NCBI GenBank assembly: GCA_017431225.1
Contig: JAFRLM010000019.1
Span: 56,028-120,027 of the forward strand
DNA length: 64,000 bases
Source of the DNA: Erysipelotrichaceae bacterium
Lineage (GTDB): Bacteria > Bacillota_I > Bacilli_A > Erysipelotrichales > Erysipelotrichaceae
Direction of reading: 5' to 3'
This document shows, piece by piece, positions 54,499-62,688 of the stretch (position 1 is the stretch's first letter; each line of letters opens with the position of its first letter). The notes below the pieces were generated by a model. That model saw only the letters and a program-made list of their open reading frames with translations, ran no database searches and was not told the DNA's origin. Position numbers and translations under genes: made by a program.

Positions 54499-55200
54499 TT
54501 AACCCTGCTGACGGTCTTTCAGGACCTGGTACAGCATGACTCCCGCCGCGACGGAAGCGTTCAGGGAATCGATATGTCCGTTGTTCGGGATCGAAACGAG
54601 GTAATCGCATTCCTCTTTCACGAGACGTGAGATCCCTTCCCCTTCGGCACCGATCACGAGCACGATATTGCGCTTGTAATCGACCGTGTCATAGGACTGC
54701 CTGGCTTCGCCGGCAGCGCCGACGATCCAGTAGCCTTTCTCCTTCAGCTTCTTTAATGCCGCGGTAAGATTGACGACTTCAGCGATCTTGACATATTCAA
54801 GCGCGCCGGAAGCGACCTTGGCGACAGTCGCGTTGACTTTCACGCTGTTGTGTTTCTTATAGATGATGCCGTCCGCGCCGACAACATCGACCGTACGCAC
54901 GATCGTGCCCAGATTCTGCGGATCCTTCAGGGAGTCGAGGGCAACGATCAGGCCGTTCTCCTCTTTTAATAACGCTTCCAGAGGATAGAGTTCATACGCC
55001 TCTGTTTCGGCGATCACGCCCTGGTGATTCTTGTGATCCGACATCTGGTCAAGCGTTTTCCGCTCGCAGATCTCAAAAGGAATGTGCTTTTTTCTGCACA
55101 GAGAGATATAGGATGAGTCTTTCAGAAGGTAGGCTTTGCGCACTCTGCCGCTGCGCAGCGCTTCATCGAAGGAATTGCGGCCATAGACCATTTCATTCAT
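54499..55200 (-). CDS. rlmB: 23S rRNA (Gm2251) methyltransferase RlmB
   Basis: 233-residue TrmH-family SPOUT enzyme: N-terminal substrate-binding domain MVYGRNSFDEALRSGRVRKA, then LDSLKDPQNLGTIVRTVDVV (motif 1), LVIGAEGEGISRLVKEECDY (motif 2) and SLNASVAAGVMLYQVL (motif 3). Methylates 2'-O of a 23S rRNA guanosine. Overlaps mrnC by eight bases; the adjacent cysS-mrnC-rlmB order matches Bacillus. Confidence 0.92.
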   Translation of the reverse strand: MNEMVYGRNSFDEALRSGRVRKAYLLKDSSYISLCRKKHIPFEICERKTLDQMSDHKNHQGVIAETEAYELYPLEALLKEENGLIVALDSLKDPQNLGTIVRTVDVVGADGIIYKKHNSVKVNATVAKVASGALEYVKIAEVVNLTAALKKLKEKGYWIVGAAGEARQSYDTVDYKRNIVLVIGAEGEGISRLVKEECDYLVSIPNNGHIDSLNASVAAGVMLYQVLKDRQQG

Positions 55201-55576
55201 TTTCTTCTCCTCCTTTCAGGATCTCGGTAAAGAGCTCTTCACAACGCTCCTTATCAAACAGATAGAGATACCCGCATAACGCTTCCAGTCCGGTCGCGAC
55301 TTCGTAGCTCAGACGCGAGGCGTTTTTCGGGATATGGGTGATATGATTGCGTCCGTTGCGGAAGATCTCTATTTCCTGTTCTGTCAGGAAACCGTTCTGC
55401 TGCAGACGCTCGAAAACTTTCTTCTGGCCGTCCGCGGATACATAGCGCTTGGTCAGCTTCTGCAGGACATTGCCCTGACGATAGCCGCAGCGGATATAGT
55501 ATTCCCGGATCTTCAGGCTGTAGATGGCATCGCCCAGAAAGCTTAAAGAGACAGGGTTCAGATCCTTAGGACCCAT
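55193..55576 (-). CDS. mrnC: mini-ribonuclease III
   Basis: 127 residues: RNase III catalytic domain without a dsRNA-binding domain. LSFLGDAIYSLKIREYYIRC (usual AYIGDAVYE) and EIFRNGRNHITHIPKNASRL, LCGYLYLFDKERCEELF. Matures the 3' ends of 23S precursor in Bacillus. ATG overlaps the cysS stop (TAATG). Confidence 0.92.
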   Translation of the reverse strand: MGPKDLNPVSLSFLGDAIYSLKIREYYIRCGYRQGNVLQKLTKRYVSADGQKKVFERLQQNGFLTEQEIEIFRNGRNHITHIPKNASRLSYEVATGLEALCGYLYLFDKERCEELFTEILKGGEENE

Positions 55577-56907
55577 TACATCAGTCCCTTTTCGATCAGA
55601 ACAGCACGCAGCTGGTCAGCTGTCGCGAAGTCTTTTTCCGCTTTTGCGGCTTCCCACTTGCGGTAGACCTCGCGGTCTTCTTCGCTGAGTTCGACTTGCG
55701 GAAGATGGATGCCGAGGATATCAAGGCATTTGCCGAGCGTATTCATATATGCGGCAAGCTGCGGAAGATCCTTTTCACGGACACGCAGCGCCTGGTTGAT
55801 CTTCTTGACGAGTTCAAAGATCACCGCATAGGCGTTCGGTGTATTGAGATCGTTGTCCATCTCTTTCAGGAACTGCTCATAGCTTTCCTGATCAAGTGCC
55901 TCACCGGCATCCTCACCGGCAAGTGCGAAGGTAAGGGAAGCCTTGCGGTAGGCATCGGCGACTTTCTGGAATTCCTTCTTGGAACCTTCCAGGATCTCAT
56001 CGGATACGTTCACATCGGCACGGTAATGGGTCTCCAGAAGGAACCAGCGCAGGACCTTCGGATCGAGATGTTTCAGGATCTCTTTTGCGGTGATGAAGTT
56101 TCCCAGGGATTTGGACATCTTGACACCGTTGACATCGATCATGCCGGAGTGCATCCAGTAATTGGCAAGCTCGGAACCGTGGCAGGCAATCGACTGGGCG
56201 CGTTCATTCTCATGATGTGGGAAACGCAGATCCTTGCCGCCGCCGTGGATATCGATCAGCGGTCCCAGTTCCTTATTGATCATGACGACACATTCGGTAT
56301 GCCAGCCCGGACGGCCGACAGAGAAACGGGTCTCCCAGCGAATACCGGTCTCGGTCTTCTTCCATAAAGCGAAGTCGAGCGGAGATTCCTTTTTGTCGTT
56401 TTCTTCGATACGGGCACCGACCTGCAGATCATCGATATTCTGGTTGGAAAGCGTACCGTAGCTCGCGACCGAGGAAGTGCGGAAATATACATCTCCGTCA
56501 ACGACGTAAGCGGAACCGTTATCGACGAGTTTTTCAATGAAAGCGATGATGTCATCCATCGTTTCGGTGACTCGCGGGGTGCGGTAGAGATCCTCTGCGT
56601 CGAGCGCGTGACGAATCTCGTTATAGGCGTCGATCATTTCATCTGTGAGTTCCTTCTCGCTGATATTGCGTTTGGCTGCCTCGCGGATGATCTTGTCATC
56701 AACGTCGGTGTAGTTGCTGACGTAATAGACTTCATAGCCTTCTGCCTCAAACAGACGGCGCAGTGTATCGAAAACCACGACCGGACGGACGTTGCCGATA
56801 TGGACATCGTTATAGACCGTCGGACCGCAGACGTACATCTTGACCTTGCCCGGTTCATTCGGAACGAATTCTTCGATCTTTAACGTTTTGGTGTTGTATA
56901 AACGCAT
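55576..56907 (-). CDS. cysS: cysteinyl-tRNA synthetase
   Basis: 443 residues from ATG 56907, chosen over an upstream extension because GGGAGGATTTT precedes it and the extension is T-box RNA. HIGN as VHIGNVR, KMSKS as GVKMSKSLGNF, zinc/cysteine-binding Cys at VYVCGPTVY and HTECVVM, and the CysRS connection DLRFPHHENERAQ. Class I synthetase that charges tRNA-Cys. First gene of cysS-mrnC-rlmB under a Cys T-box. Confidence 0.97.
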   Translation of the reverse strand: MRLYNTKTLKIEEFVPNEPGKVKMYVCGPTVYNDVHIGNVRPVVVFDTLRRLFEAEGYEVYYVSNYTDVDDKIIREAAKRNISEKELTDEMIDAYNEIRHALDAEDLYRTPRVTETMDDIIAFIEKLVDNGSAYVVDGDVYFRTSSVASYGTLSNQNIDDLQVGARIEENDKKESPLDFALWKKTETGIRWETRFSVGRPGWHTECVVMINKELGPLIDIHGGGKDLRFPHHENERAQSIACHGSELANYWMHSGMIDVNGVKMSKSLGNFITAKEILKHLDPKVLRWFLLETHYRADVNVSDEILEGSKKEFQKVADAYRKASLTFALAGEDAGEALDQESYEQFLKEMDNDLNTPNAYAVIFELVKKINQALRVREKDLPQLAAYMNTLGKCLDILGIHLPQVELSEEDREVYRKWEAAKAEKDFATADQLRAVLIEKGLM

Positions 56908-56919
56908 AAAATCCTCCCA

Positions 56920-57118
56920 TAGAAAAAGCAGCCCTAGAGGTGCCTTGCGGCACGGTTCCACTCTGCTCTTTGTCTTATATAGCCTTAACGCGGTAAACGT
57001 CGGTCCCTACTGTTTTCAGGACCGCCCCGGCGGAAGCATTCTCCGGATCACTGCAGGTCTTTTCAGCACACAGACCCTCTCTGCAGCAGTTTCGGCCGGC
57101 TCTTCTCCGCTTGCGGTT
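56920..57118 (-). promoter_or_regulatory. T-box riboswitch, Cys specifier (UGC)
   Basis: Stem I lower helix GCGGA/TCCGC with CCGG/CCGG above; specifier UGC follows GAA (57036-57041) and is read on the minus strand at 57036-57038. T-box AGAGTGGAACCGTG (56951-56964) presents UGGA for discriminator U, as in tRNA-Cys. Antiterminator AGAG...CTCT competes with AGCAG...CTGCT followed by TTTTT before the cysS Shine-Dalgarno. Confidence 0.88.
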
Positions 57119-57315
57119 TAATGTATTATACCATCATCTTCAGGAAGATAAAAACGGTAAATACTGGAAGCGACCTTGACCCAGGCGCCCAGGCCGCGGG
57201 TGGTGATCAGATCCTCGCCGAGGACCTCTCCGTTTTTGATCGCTTCGATGAGTTTTTCATCCGTATAAGTCTGTTGTTTTCCGGAGATCTCCCAGATCAC
57301 AGGTTTATTCGCCAT
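57118..57315 (-). CDS. small GYF-like domain protein
   Basis: 65 residues: VIWEISGKQQTYTDEKLIEA, then GEVLGEDLITTRGLGAWVKV and a hydrophobic YRFYLPEDD end. Looks like a stand-alone GYF_2/DUF4339-type domain (a Trp-centred peptide-binding fold), often attached to membrane or regulatory proteins. Its ATG lies inside the 3' end of the RCC1 protein gene with a GGAGGG Shine-Dalgarno, so coupled to it. Its end carries the cysS extended -10 (TGGTATAAT). Confidence 0.65.
   Translation of the reverse strand: MANKPVIWEISGKQQTYTDEKLIEAIKNGEVLGEDLITTRGLGAWVKVASSIYRFYLPEDDGIIH
57125..57130 (-). promoter_or_regulatory. cysS promoter -10 inside the upstream gene
   Basis: Extended -10 TGG-TATAAT written in the last codons of the small GYF-like gene; -35 is weak (TTTATC, 16 bases further). 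TSS near 57118 starts the Cys T-box leader. Confidence 0.75.
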
Positions 57316-59116
57316 TTTCGCCCTCCTCTCCTGAAGGTTCTGTCGTCGCCGTCGGTTCCGGTGTCGGTTCGGGTGTCGGTTCCGGTTCCGGAACTTTGCA
57401 GTAGGTATAGTTCACCTGACGCTGCGAAAGCTCGCTCATGGTGATCAGTTCGTAATCGCTGATCCCGCTGACAGTCTCCACGACCGGTTCGCTGCCGCTG
57501 CAGATATTCTCGCTTTCGCTTCCGGAAAGCTGATCTTCACGCATGCCCAGACCGCGCAGATACGCCAGGAAATTGTTGACCGTCTTGCCGGTCAGACCAT
57601 CCAGCGAGAAAGGAACTTCCTTGACATCAGCTGTCGGCGCAGGAGTCGGGGTGACCGGCTGCGGAGCGCTTTCTCTCTGATAGAGGAAATCGAGGCTCAG
57701 AACATCGGAGTCCTCATACTCCCCTTCTCCGAGAGCTGTGATATGCAGAAGATAGGTCCTGCCTTCCTCGAAGTTATCCTTCGAGATCACGAGATACGGT
57801 TCATCCACGCGGGAACTGTAACCGATGCCGACATCGATCGTAACGAGATATCCGGATGCGTTGGTCACCGGATCAAAGGAGATGATCACGTATTCCTGTC
57901 CGATCTCCACCTTGACATTGCGGACCTGCGGCAGGGAATTATGCATCAAAGAGGAATCATCGAACTGATGATAGACATTGCGCCCGATGCCGTAGAGATT
58001 CCCTTCCTCATCGACCGCGACGAGATAATCGTTCCCGGCAGCGATCGCAGTGATATTGTTCCAGTTGTTGACTTCGTTTTCCAATATATAATTGTCGATC
58101 ACGATCTTGACGTTTCCGCCGACTGTCAGCCCGGCAATGAAATCATTGCCGCAGGCAACGGCAGTGATGTCTTTCCACTGCAGCACAGCGTCAAAATCCT
58201 TGCGGCGGGCAAAATAGCCGACCGTTCCGTTATCCTTTAAATAGACAAGGTTGTCTTCGGAAGCGCGGACATCGAGCAGATTGCGCTGCTTGCGCAGCTG
58301 CGAGGAACCGACAAAGTCACCCGTGGTGAATACCGTACCGTCCTCTCTTACCAGGACAGAACCCTGCGGAAGCGCGAAGATCCGTTTCATATTGCGGTGT
58401 TCTTCATAACTGCACTGACCGTAGGTATTGTCTCCCGCGCAGAAGACTTCACCGTCATTCCGCAGTCCGAGAACATGTCCGGATCCGGTCGCGACCGCGA
58501 CGATATCCTTCCAGTCAGAAATATCGTCCGCGACTTTTTCGAGCAGACCGGCAGAGACCAGAGTGCCGTCATTCTTCAAAGCAACGGTAAAGGTGGCTCC
58601 TTCCGCGACCTTGATCAGACCGCTTTCCTCAAGATCCAGCTGACCGTTGGAATTATCACCGCTGCCGATCAGTTTTCCTTCTTTTGAAAGGCGCGCGACA
58701 GTCGTTTCGCTGACCGAAAGTGTTTCCCGGGGAAGGACCTCCGGAAGCACATAGATCTTTTCCGGTTTTTCCGGCTTCAGCAGCATGAAAAGAGCGGCAG
58801 CCAGCACGAAAATGCCGGCCAGCAGATAATACCGGTAGCGTTTGATAAACATGCGTACCCGGTCCTTCAGCGGAACATCGGCTACGGCTTTGACGGCGCG
58901 CAGCACGATCTGGGTCTCGTTGGAAAAGAGTTCCAGGACCGTGATCCGGTAAACTCTGGCGATCTTCTTTAAAAGCGCATAAGAAGGAACGGCTGCGCCG
59001 TTTTCATAGGACATGTATTCCATCAGATCGATGCCGAGTTTCTCGGCGATGCTTTTCTGTGAATAATGATAATGCTTTCTCAGCTCCAGAAGCTTCTCCG
59101 GCAGTTTATTGTTCAT
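57305..59116 (-). CDS. membrane-anchored XRE regulator with extracellular RCC1 propeller
   Basis: 603 residues in clear blocks. 1-65: XRE helix-turn-helix (YSQKSIAEKLGIDLMEYMSY, PSYALLKKIARVYRITVLEL). About 92-112: membrane segment YYLLAGIFVLAAALFMLLKP. About 140-400: RCC1-type repeats with GSGDNSNGQLDL, CAGDNTYGQCSY and GIGRNVYHQFDD. About 405-490: FN3-like. About 505-575: PASTA-like LDGLTGKTVNNFLAYLRGLG. Then a Pro/Thr/Glu repeat tail PEPTPEPTPEPTATTEPS. Topology puts the HTH inside and the rest outside: a one-component sensor-regulator. TAAAAT is nine bases before the ATG, no Shine-Dalgarno. Confidence 0.85.
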   Translation of the reverse strand: MNNKLPEKLLELRKHYHYSQKSIAEKLGIDLMEYMSYENGAAVPSYALLKKIARVYRITVLELFSNETQIVLRAVKAVADVPLKDRVRMFIKRYRYYLLAGIFVLAAALFMLLKPEKPEKIYVLPEVLPRETLSVSETTVARLSKEGKLIGSGDNSNGQLDLEESGLIKVAEGATFTVALKNDGTLVSAGLLEKVADDISDWKDIVAVATGSGHVLGLRNDGEVFCAGDNTYGQCSYEEHRNMKRIFALPQGSVLVREDGTVFTTGDFVGSSQLRKQRNLLDVRASEDNLVYLKDNGTVGYFARRKDFDAVLQWKDITAVACGNDFIAGLTVGGNVKIVIDNYILENEVNNWNNITAIAAGNDYLVAVDEEGNLYGIGRNVYHQFDDSSLMHNSLPQVRNVKVEIGQEYVIISFDPVTNASGYLVTIDVGIGYSSRVDEPYLVISKDNFEEGRTYLLHITALGEGEYEDSDVLSLDFLYQRESAPQPVTPTPAPTADVKEVPFSLDGLTGKTVNNFLAYLRGLGMREDQLSGSESENICSGSEPVVETVSGISDYELITMSELSQRQVNYTYCKVPEPEPTPEPTPEPTATTEPSGEEGENGE

Positions 59117-59125
59117 AACAGTACT

Positions 59126-59154
59126 ATTTTAACAAATACACCTGATACTTTCAA
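59126..59154 (-). promoter_or_regulatory. leaderless promoter of the XRE/RCC1 gene
   Basis: TTGAAA (59149-59154), 17-base spacer, TAAAAT (59126-59131); the start codon begins nine bases after the -10. Confidence 0.8.
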
Positions 59155-59240
59155 AAAAGAGGATCCACAAGCCGCTGGGATCTGTAGAAAATGATATTGA
59201 TGATATGGAAGATTTAGAAGATATTGACAATTTACGCTGA
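59133..59240 (+). pseudogene. possible acidic coding remnant
   Basis: Bounded by TAA and TGA, 35 codons with an acidic end ENDIDDMEDLEDIDNLR. It has no start codon and contains the promoter of the next gene. Could be the tail of a deleted gene; chance is not excluded. Confidence 0.25.
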
Positions 59241-59251
59241 TATTGTAAAAT
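59224..59251 (+). promoter_or_regulatory. promoter of the NfeD-SPFH operon
   Basis: TTGACA (59224-59229), 16-base spacer, TAAAAT (59246-59251); AGGAGGT precedes the ATG at 59273. Confidence 0.85.
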
Positions 59252-59272
59252 ATAGTCAAAGGAGGTAACGCT

Positions 59273-59650
59273 ATGTTCACATGGATGCCGGGTAATGCCT
59301 ATGCGATGCAGGCTACTCTGTATGAAAGCAATATCACGCTGAACAATCCGGCTGCGGCAAAACTCAAGGATTTCCGCTGGTGCATGGTCGGTTTCGATGA
59401 ACGGAACAAGAAGATGGCGATCAAAGGGATCTCCAAAGAAGATGCCGATCACAAGCTCGTTCCTCTTGAGAACCTGAATAAGATCTCACTGGGAAAAGGC
59501 TATGCCCGGATCTCCAATAAGAGCATTGTCGAATATGCAGGAAAAGTCGCCGGAACTTCCTGTGTCAACAGAAAGTTTCCAATACAATATGACGATCGCG
59601 AACAGATGCTGATCGTCGACCTGAATACCGAGAAGGAGGTCAGTTTATGA
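59273..59650 (+). CDS. small uncharacterised protein, first gene of the NfeD operon
   Basis: 125 residues, soluble alpha/beta. MFTWMPGNAYAMQATLYESN opening, a charged basic stretch NKKMAIKGISKEDADHKLVP, and the end NTEKEVSL overlaps the NfeD start (ATGA). I do not recognise a family. The strong Shine-Dalgarno and the coupling to an SPFH pair suggest a role at the membrane. Confidence 0.65.
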   Translation: MFTWMPGNAYAMQATLYESNITLNNPAAAKLKDFRWCMVGFDERNKKMAIKGISKEDADHKLVPLENLNKISLGKGYARISNKSIVEYAGKVAGTSCVNRKFPIQYDDREQMLIVDLNTEKEVSL

Positions 59651-60105
59651 ATCCATTCGTATGGTTAGCAGCGAATCCGCTGTATATCTGGCTGGCGATC
59701 TTCGTAATCGCGTTTCTGTTTGAGATCGCTACACCTTCCGCGCTCGTATCCTTCTGGTTCGCAGTCGGCGCGCTGGCCGCAATGGCGGCAACTGCGCTGA
59801 AACTCAACGAAACTGTACAGATCATCGTCTTTCTGCTCGTATCGCTGGTCTGCCTGTTCGCAGTACGCCCGATCGCAGCGAAGATGCTGCGGGGCAATCA
59901 GATCGGCACCGGCGCTGAGCGCATCATCGGCAGACGTTTCCATCTGCTGACGGAAGTCACGGATCACGCCAACGGAGAGATCAAAGTGAATGATGTGGTC
60001 TGGAAAGTCAAAGCCGCAGAAGAATTTATCGAAAAAGGAACTCTTGTAGAAGTTCTTGCAATCGACGGGGCTAAACTCATCGTCCGCCCCGTAAAGGAGG
60101 ATTAA
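59647..60105 (+). CDS. NfeD-like membrane protein
   Basis: 152 residues: two to four N-terminal helices (PLYIWLAIFVIAFLFEIATP, ALVSFWFAVGALAAMAATAL, IVFLLVSLVCLFAVRPIAAK) and a C-terminal OB-fold IIGRRFHLLTEVTDHANGEI. NfeD proteins pair with SPFH scaffolds; here the SPFH gene is next. ATGA overlap with the previous gene. Confidence 0.88.
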   Translation: MNPFVWLAANPLYIWLAIFVIAFLFEIATPSALVSFWFAVGALAAMAATALKLNETVQIIVFLLVSLVCLFAVRPIAAKMLRGNQIGTGAERIIGRRFHLLTEVTDHANGEIKVNDVVWKVKAAEEFIEKGTLVEVLAIDGAKLIVRPVKED

Positions 60106-60108
60106 AAC

Positions 60109-61032
60109 ATGCAAACAGTTATCAGAACAATTATCTGGGTCATCCTGCTTCTTGCAGTCGTTGCCGTCGTACTGTCCTGTATACGCATCGTACCACAGCC
60201 GCAGGCTTATATCATCGAACGTTTCGGTGCCTATCACACCACCTGGAGGACCGGCTTCCACGCCAAGATGCCCTTCATCGACCGCATCGCCAACAAAGTC
60301 TCTTTAAAGGAGATCGTGCTCGACTTCGATCCGCAGTCGGTCATCACCAAGGATAATGTCACCATGCAGATCGATACCGTCGTTTACTGTCAGGTTACAG
60401 ACCCGAAGCTCTACACCTACGGTATCGAGACCCCGATGTCCGCTCTTGAGAACCTGACCGCGACCACCCTGCGTAACATCATCGGTGATCTTGAACTCGA
60501 TGAAACACTGACCAGCCGTGACGTTGTCAATGCCAAGATGCGTTCGATCGTTGATGAAGCGACCGATCCGTGGGGCATCAAAGTCAACCGTGTCGAACTG
60601 AAGAACATCATGCCGCCGCGCGATATCCAGGAATCCATGGAGAAGCAGATGCGTGCTGAACGTGACCGCCGTGAGACCATCCTGCAGGCGGAAGGCGAAA
60701 AGAAAGCCGCCATCCTGCGTGCTGAAGGTGAAAAGGAATCCATGATCCTGCGTGCGACCGCCAAGAAGGAAGCAATGGTCGCCGAAGCGGAAGGCCAGGC
60801 ACAGGCAATGGAAAGAGTCTATGCTGCCCAGGCCTACGGTATCAAAGCGATCAATGACGCGAATCCGGGCAAGGCGTATATCACCATGGAAGGCTATAAG
60901 GCACTTGAAAAAGTCGCCGACGGCAAGTCTACCAAACTCATCATCCCAAGTGAGATCCAGAATCTCTCCGCTACTCTCGCGGCTCTTGGCGAAGTCGTAA
61001 AACCGCAGGAGACAAATGTTAATGAAAAATAG
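60109..61032 (+). CDS. SPFH/band-7 membrane protein
   Basis: 307 residues of the stomatin/flotillin family. Single N-terminal membrane segment IIWVILLLAVVAVVLSCIRI, SPFH domain (VPQPQAYIIERFGAYHTTWR, LPFIDRIANKVSLKE), and a long coiled-coil tail ILQAEGEKKAAILRAEGEKE. Scaffold for membrane microdomains; paired with NfeD. AAGGAGG Shine-Dalgarno. Confidence 0.92.
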   Translation: MQTVIRTIIWVILLLAVVAVVLSCIRIVPQPQAYIIERFGAYHTTWRTGFHAKMPFIDRIANKVSLKEIVLDFDPQSVITKDNVTMQIDTVVYCQVTDPKLYTYGIETPMSALENLTATTLRNIIGDLELDETLTSRDVVNAKMRSIVDEATDPWGIKVNRVELKNIMPPRDIQESMEKQMRAERDRRETILQAEGEKKAAILRAEGEKESMILRATAKKEAMVAEAEGQAQAMERVYAAQAYGIKAINDANPGKAYITMEGYKALEKVADGKSTKLIIPSEIQNLSATLAALGEVVKPQETNVNEK

Positions 61033-62671
61033 TATCTTCAGGACCGTCATCATCATGGCGGTCTCTGCCATCATTCTGTTCTGCATCATGCTGCCGGCGA
61101 TCAACATCCATGATATTCATTTCTGGCTGTATCTGCTGATCCTTGCCGGTGAGTTCATCCTCTTGCGTACAGGTAGCATCATCAACAAAAAGATCGCCGA
61201 CTCGATGCCCCGCAAAGGCAAGGCAAAAGTCGAAGTCGTAAAGGAAGCGAAACCGAAGAGCGAATTCGCTTCTCTCGGCAAATTCGTCAAGTTCGTTCTG
61301 ATCCTGTTCGTCGCCGGTCTGCTTTACATCTTCTTAAGCGGTATCTTCTATTCACCGGTCCTGAACGCCAAGCGTTACGCTCAGCGTATCCAGGTAACGA
61401 ACGTTGATTTCTCGGAAGTTCCGCCCTACTCCTTCAACCAGACAGCAATCATCGACCGTGACTCCTCCGAAATCCTCGGCAATAAGGTCATGGGCGAGAT
61501 GACAGATCTTGTTTCCCAGTTCCAGGTCAGCAATGAGTACTCCCAGGTATCCTATAAAAACGGAACTTACCGTGTGACCCCGCTGGCTTATGACGGATTC
61601 GTCAAATATCTGCGCAACCGTTCCGAAGGTATCCCCGGTTATATCATCGTCAATACGACGACCGGCGAGACCAAGCTGCAGCGCATCACCAACAAGATGC
61701 ACTACGTGCCGAGCGCCTATTTCCTGGAGAACCTGATGATCAAGCTGCGTTTCTCCCACCCCTTCACGATCTTCGGAAATCCTTCCTTTGAGATCGATGA
61801 GGATGGCAATCCCTACTATGTCTGCACGACCTACACCTACAGCGGCGTCAATTCCCTGCGTCGTGTCGAAGGTGTGATCCTGTTCGATCCGGTCACCGGC
61901 ACTTCGACAAAATATGCGATCGAAGATGCACCGACCTGGGTCGACCGCATCTATCCGGAATCTCTGGTCAACCGTGAGCTCAACGACTGGGGCAAATATC
62001 AGAAGGGTTACTTCAACACCCTCTTTGCCCAGGAAGGCGTCATCCAGACTTCCGAAGGCTATAACTACATTTCCAAGGACGGCGATATCTGGCTCTACAC
62101 CGGTATGACTTCCGTAGCGAACGACTCCTCGAATGTCGGCTTCGCCTTAGTCAACCTGCGTAACCACGAAGCGCAGTTCATCTCCACTTCCGGCGCAGAC
62201 GAATACTCCGTCATGGCTTCCGCGGAAGGTGAAGTTCTGAACTACGGTTATACCGCGACCTTCCCGGTCCTCGTCAATATCAATGACCAGCCAGTCTATC
62301 TGCTTTCCCTGAAAGACTCTGCCGGACTGATCAAGATGTACGCGATGGTCGATGCCAAAGACTATCAGCAGGTCTATACGGTGAAAGCTGAAAAAGATGC
62401 CCGTTCCGCGATCAACGATCTGATCGCTCAGCTCAGCGGCAGCGGCTACATCGAAGGCGACCTGACCGAAAAGACGATCACGATCGAGGAGATCAGAGAA
62501 GTGATCATCAGCGGCAATACCGTCTATTACATCAAAGCCGGCGGTACGGTCTACAAGCTCCCGCTGACTGAAAGCAACGCGATGGCGGCCGTCTTCCTGA
62601 AAGAAGGCGACACCGTCAAGATCTACTACAGCGAGATCGATAATGAAAAAGTCATTCAAACTCTTGAATGA
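61016..62671 (+). CDS. large membrane protein with extracellular domain, unknown
   Basis: 551 residues from ATG 61016 (GGAG), overlapping the SPFH gene by 17 bases. Two or three N-terminal helices (about 8-30, 35-52, 92-112: FVKFVLILFVAGLLYIFLSG) then a 420-residue exported beta-rich domain with repeats of TxYxxxGxxxY-type strands (YNYISKDGDIWLYTGMTSVA, INDQPVYLLSLKDSAG). No family recognised. Its coupling to SPFH/NfeD suggests a shared membrane function. Confidence 0.7.
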   Translation: MLMKNSIFRTVIIMAVSAIILFCIMLPAINIHDIHFWLYLLILAGEFILLRTGSIINKKIADSMPRKGKAKVEVVKEAKPKSEFASLGKFVKFVLILFVAGLLYIFLSGIFYSPVLNAKRYAQRIQVTNVDFSEVPPYSFNQTAIIDRDSSEILGNKVMGEMTDLVSQFQVSNEYSQVSYKNGTYRVTPLAYDGFVKYLRNRSEGIPGYIIVNTTTGETKLQRITNKMHYVPSAYFLENLMIKLRFSHPFTIFGNPSFEIDEDGNPYYVCTTYTYSGVNSLRRVEGVILFDPVTGTSTKYAIEDAPTWVDRIYPESLVNRELNDWGKYQKGYFNTLFAQEGVIQTSEGYNYISKDGDIWLYTGMTSVANDSSNVGFALVNLRNHEAQFISTSGADEYSVMASAEGEVLNYGYTATFPVLVNINDQPVYLLSLKDSAGLIKMYAMVDAKDYQQVYTVKAEKDARSAINDLIAQLSGSGYIEGDLTEKTITIEEIREVIISGNTVYYIKAGGTVYKLPLTESNAMAAVFLKEGDTVKIYYSEIDNEKVIQTLE

Positions 62672-62680
62672 CTTTTTTCT
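62648..62680 (+). terminator. terminator of the SPFH operon
   Basis: GTCATTCAA-ACTC-TTGAATGAC followed by six T, overlapping the stop codon. Confidence 0.9.
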
Positions 62681-62688
62681 CTAATGGA

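Noticed and set aside
56908..56961. 18-codon N-terminal extension of CysS
   Set aside because: The extension is T-box RNA and the true ATG at 56907 has a strong Shine-Dalgarno.
57330..57385. Tandem DNA repeat in the 3' end of the RCC1 gene
   Set aside because: It simply encodes the Pro-Thr-Glu linker (PEPTPEPT); no independent repeat element.
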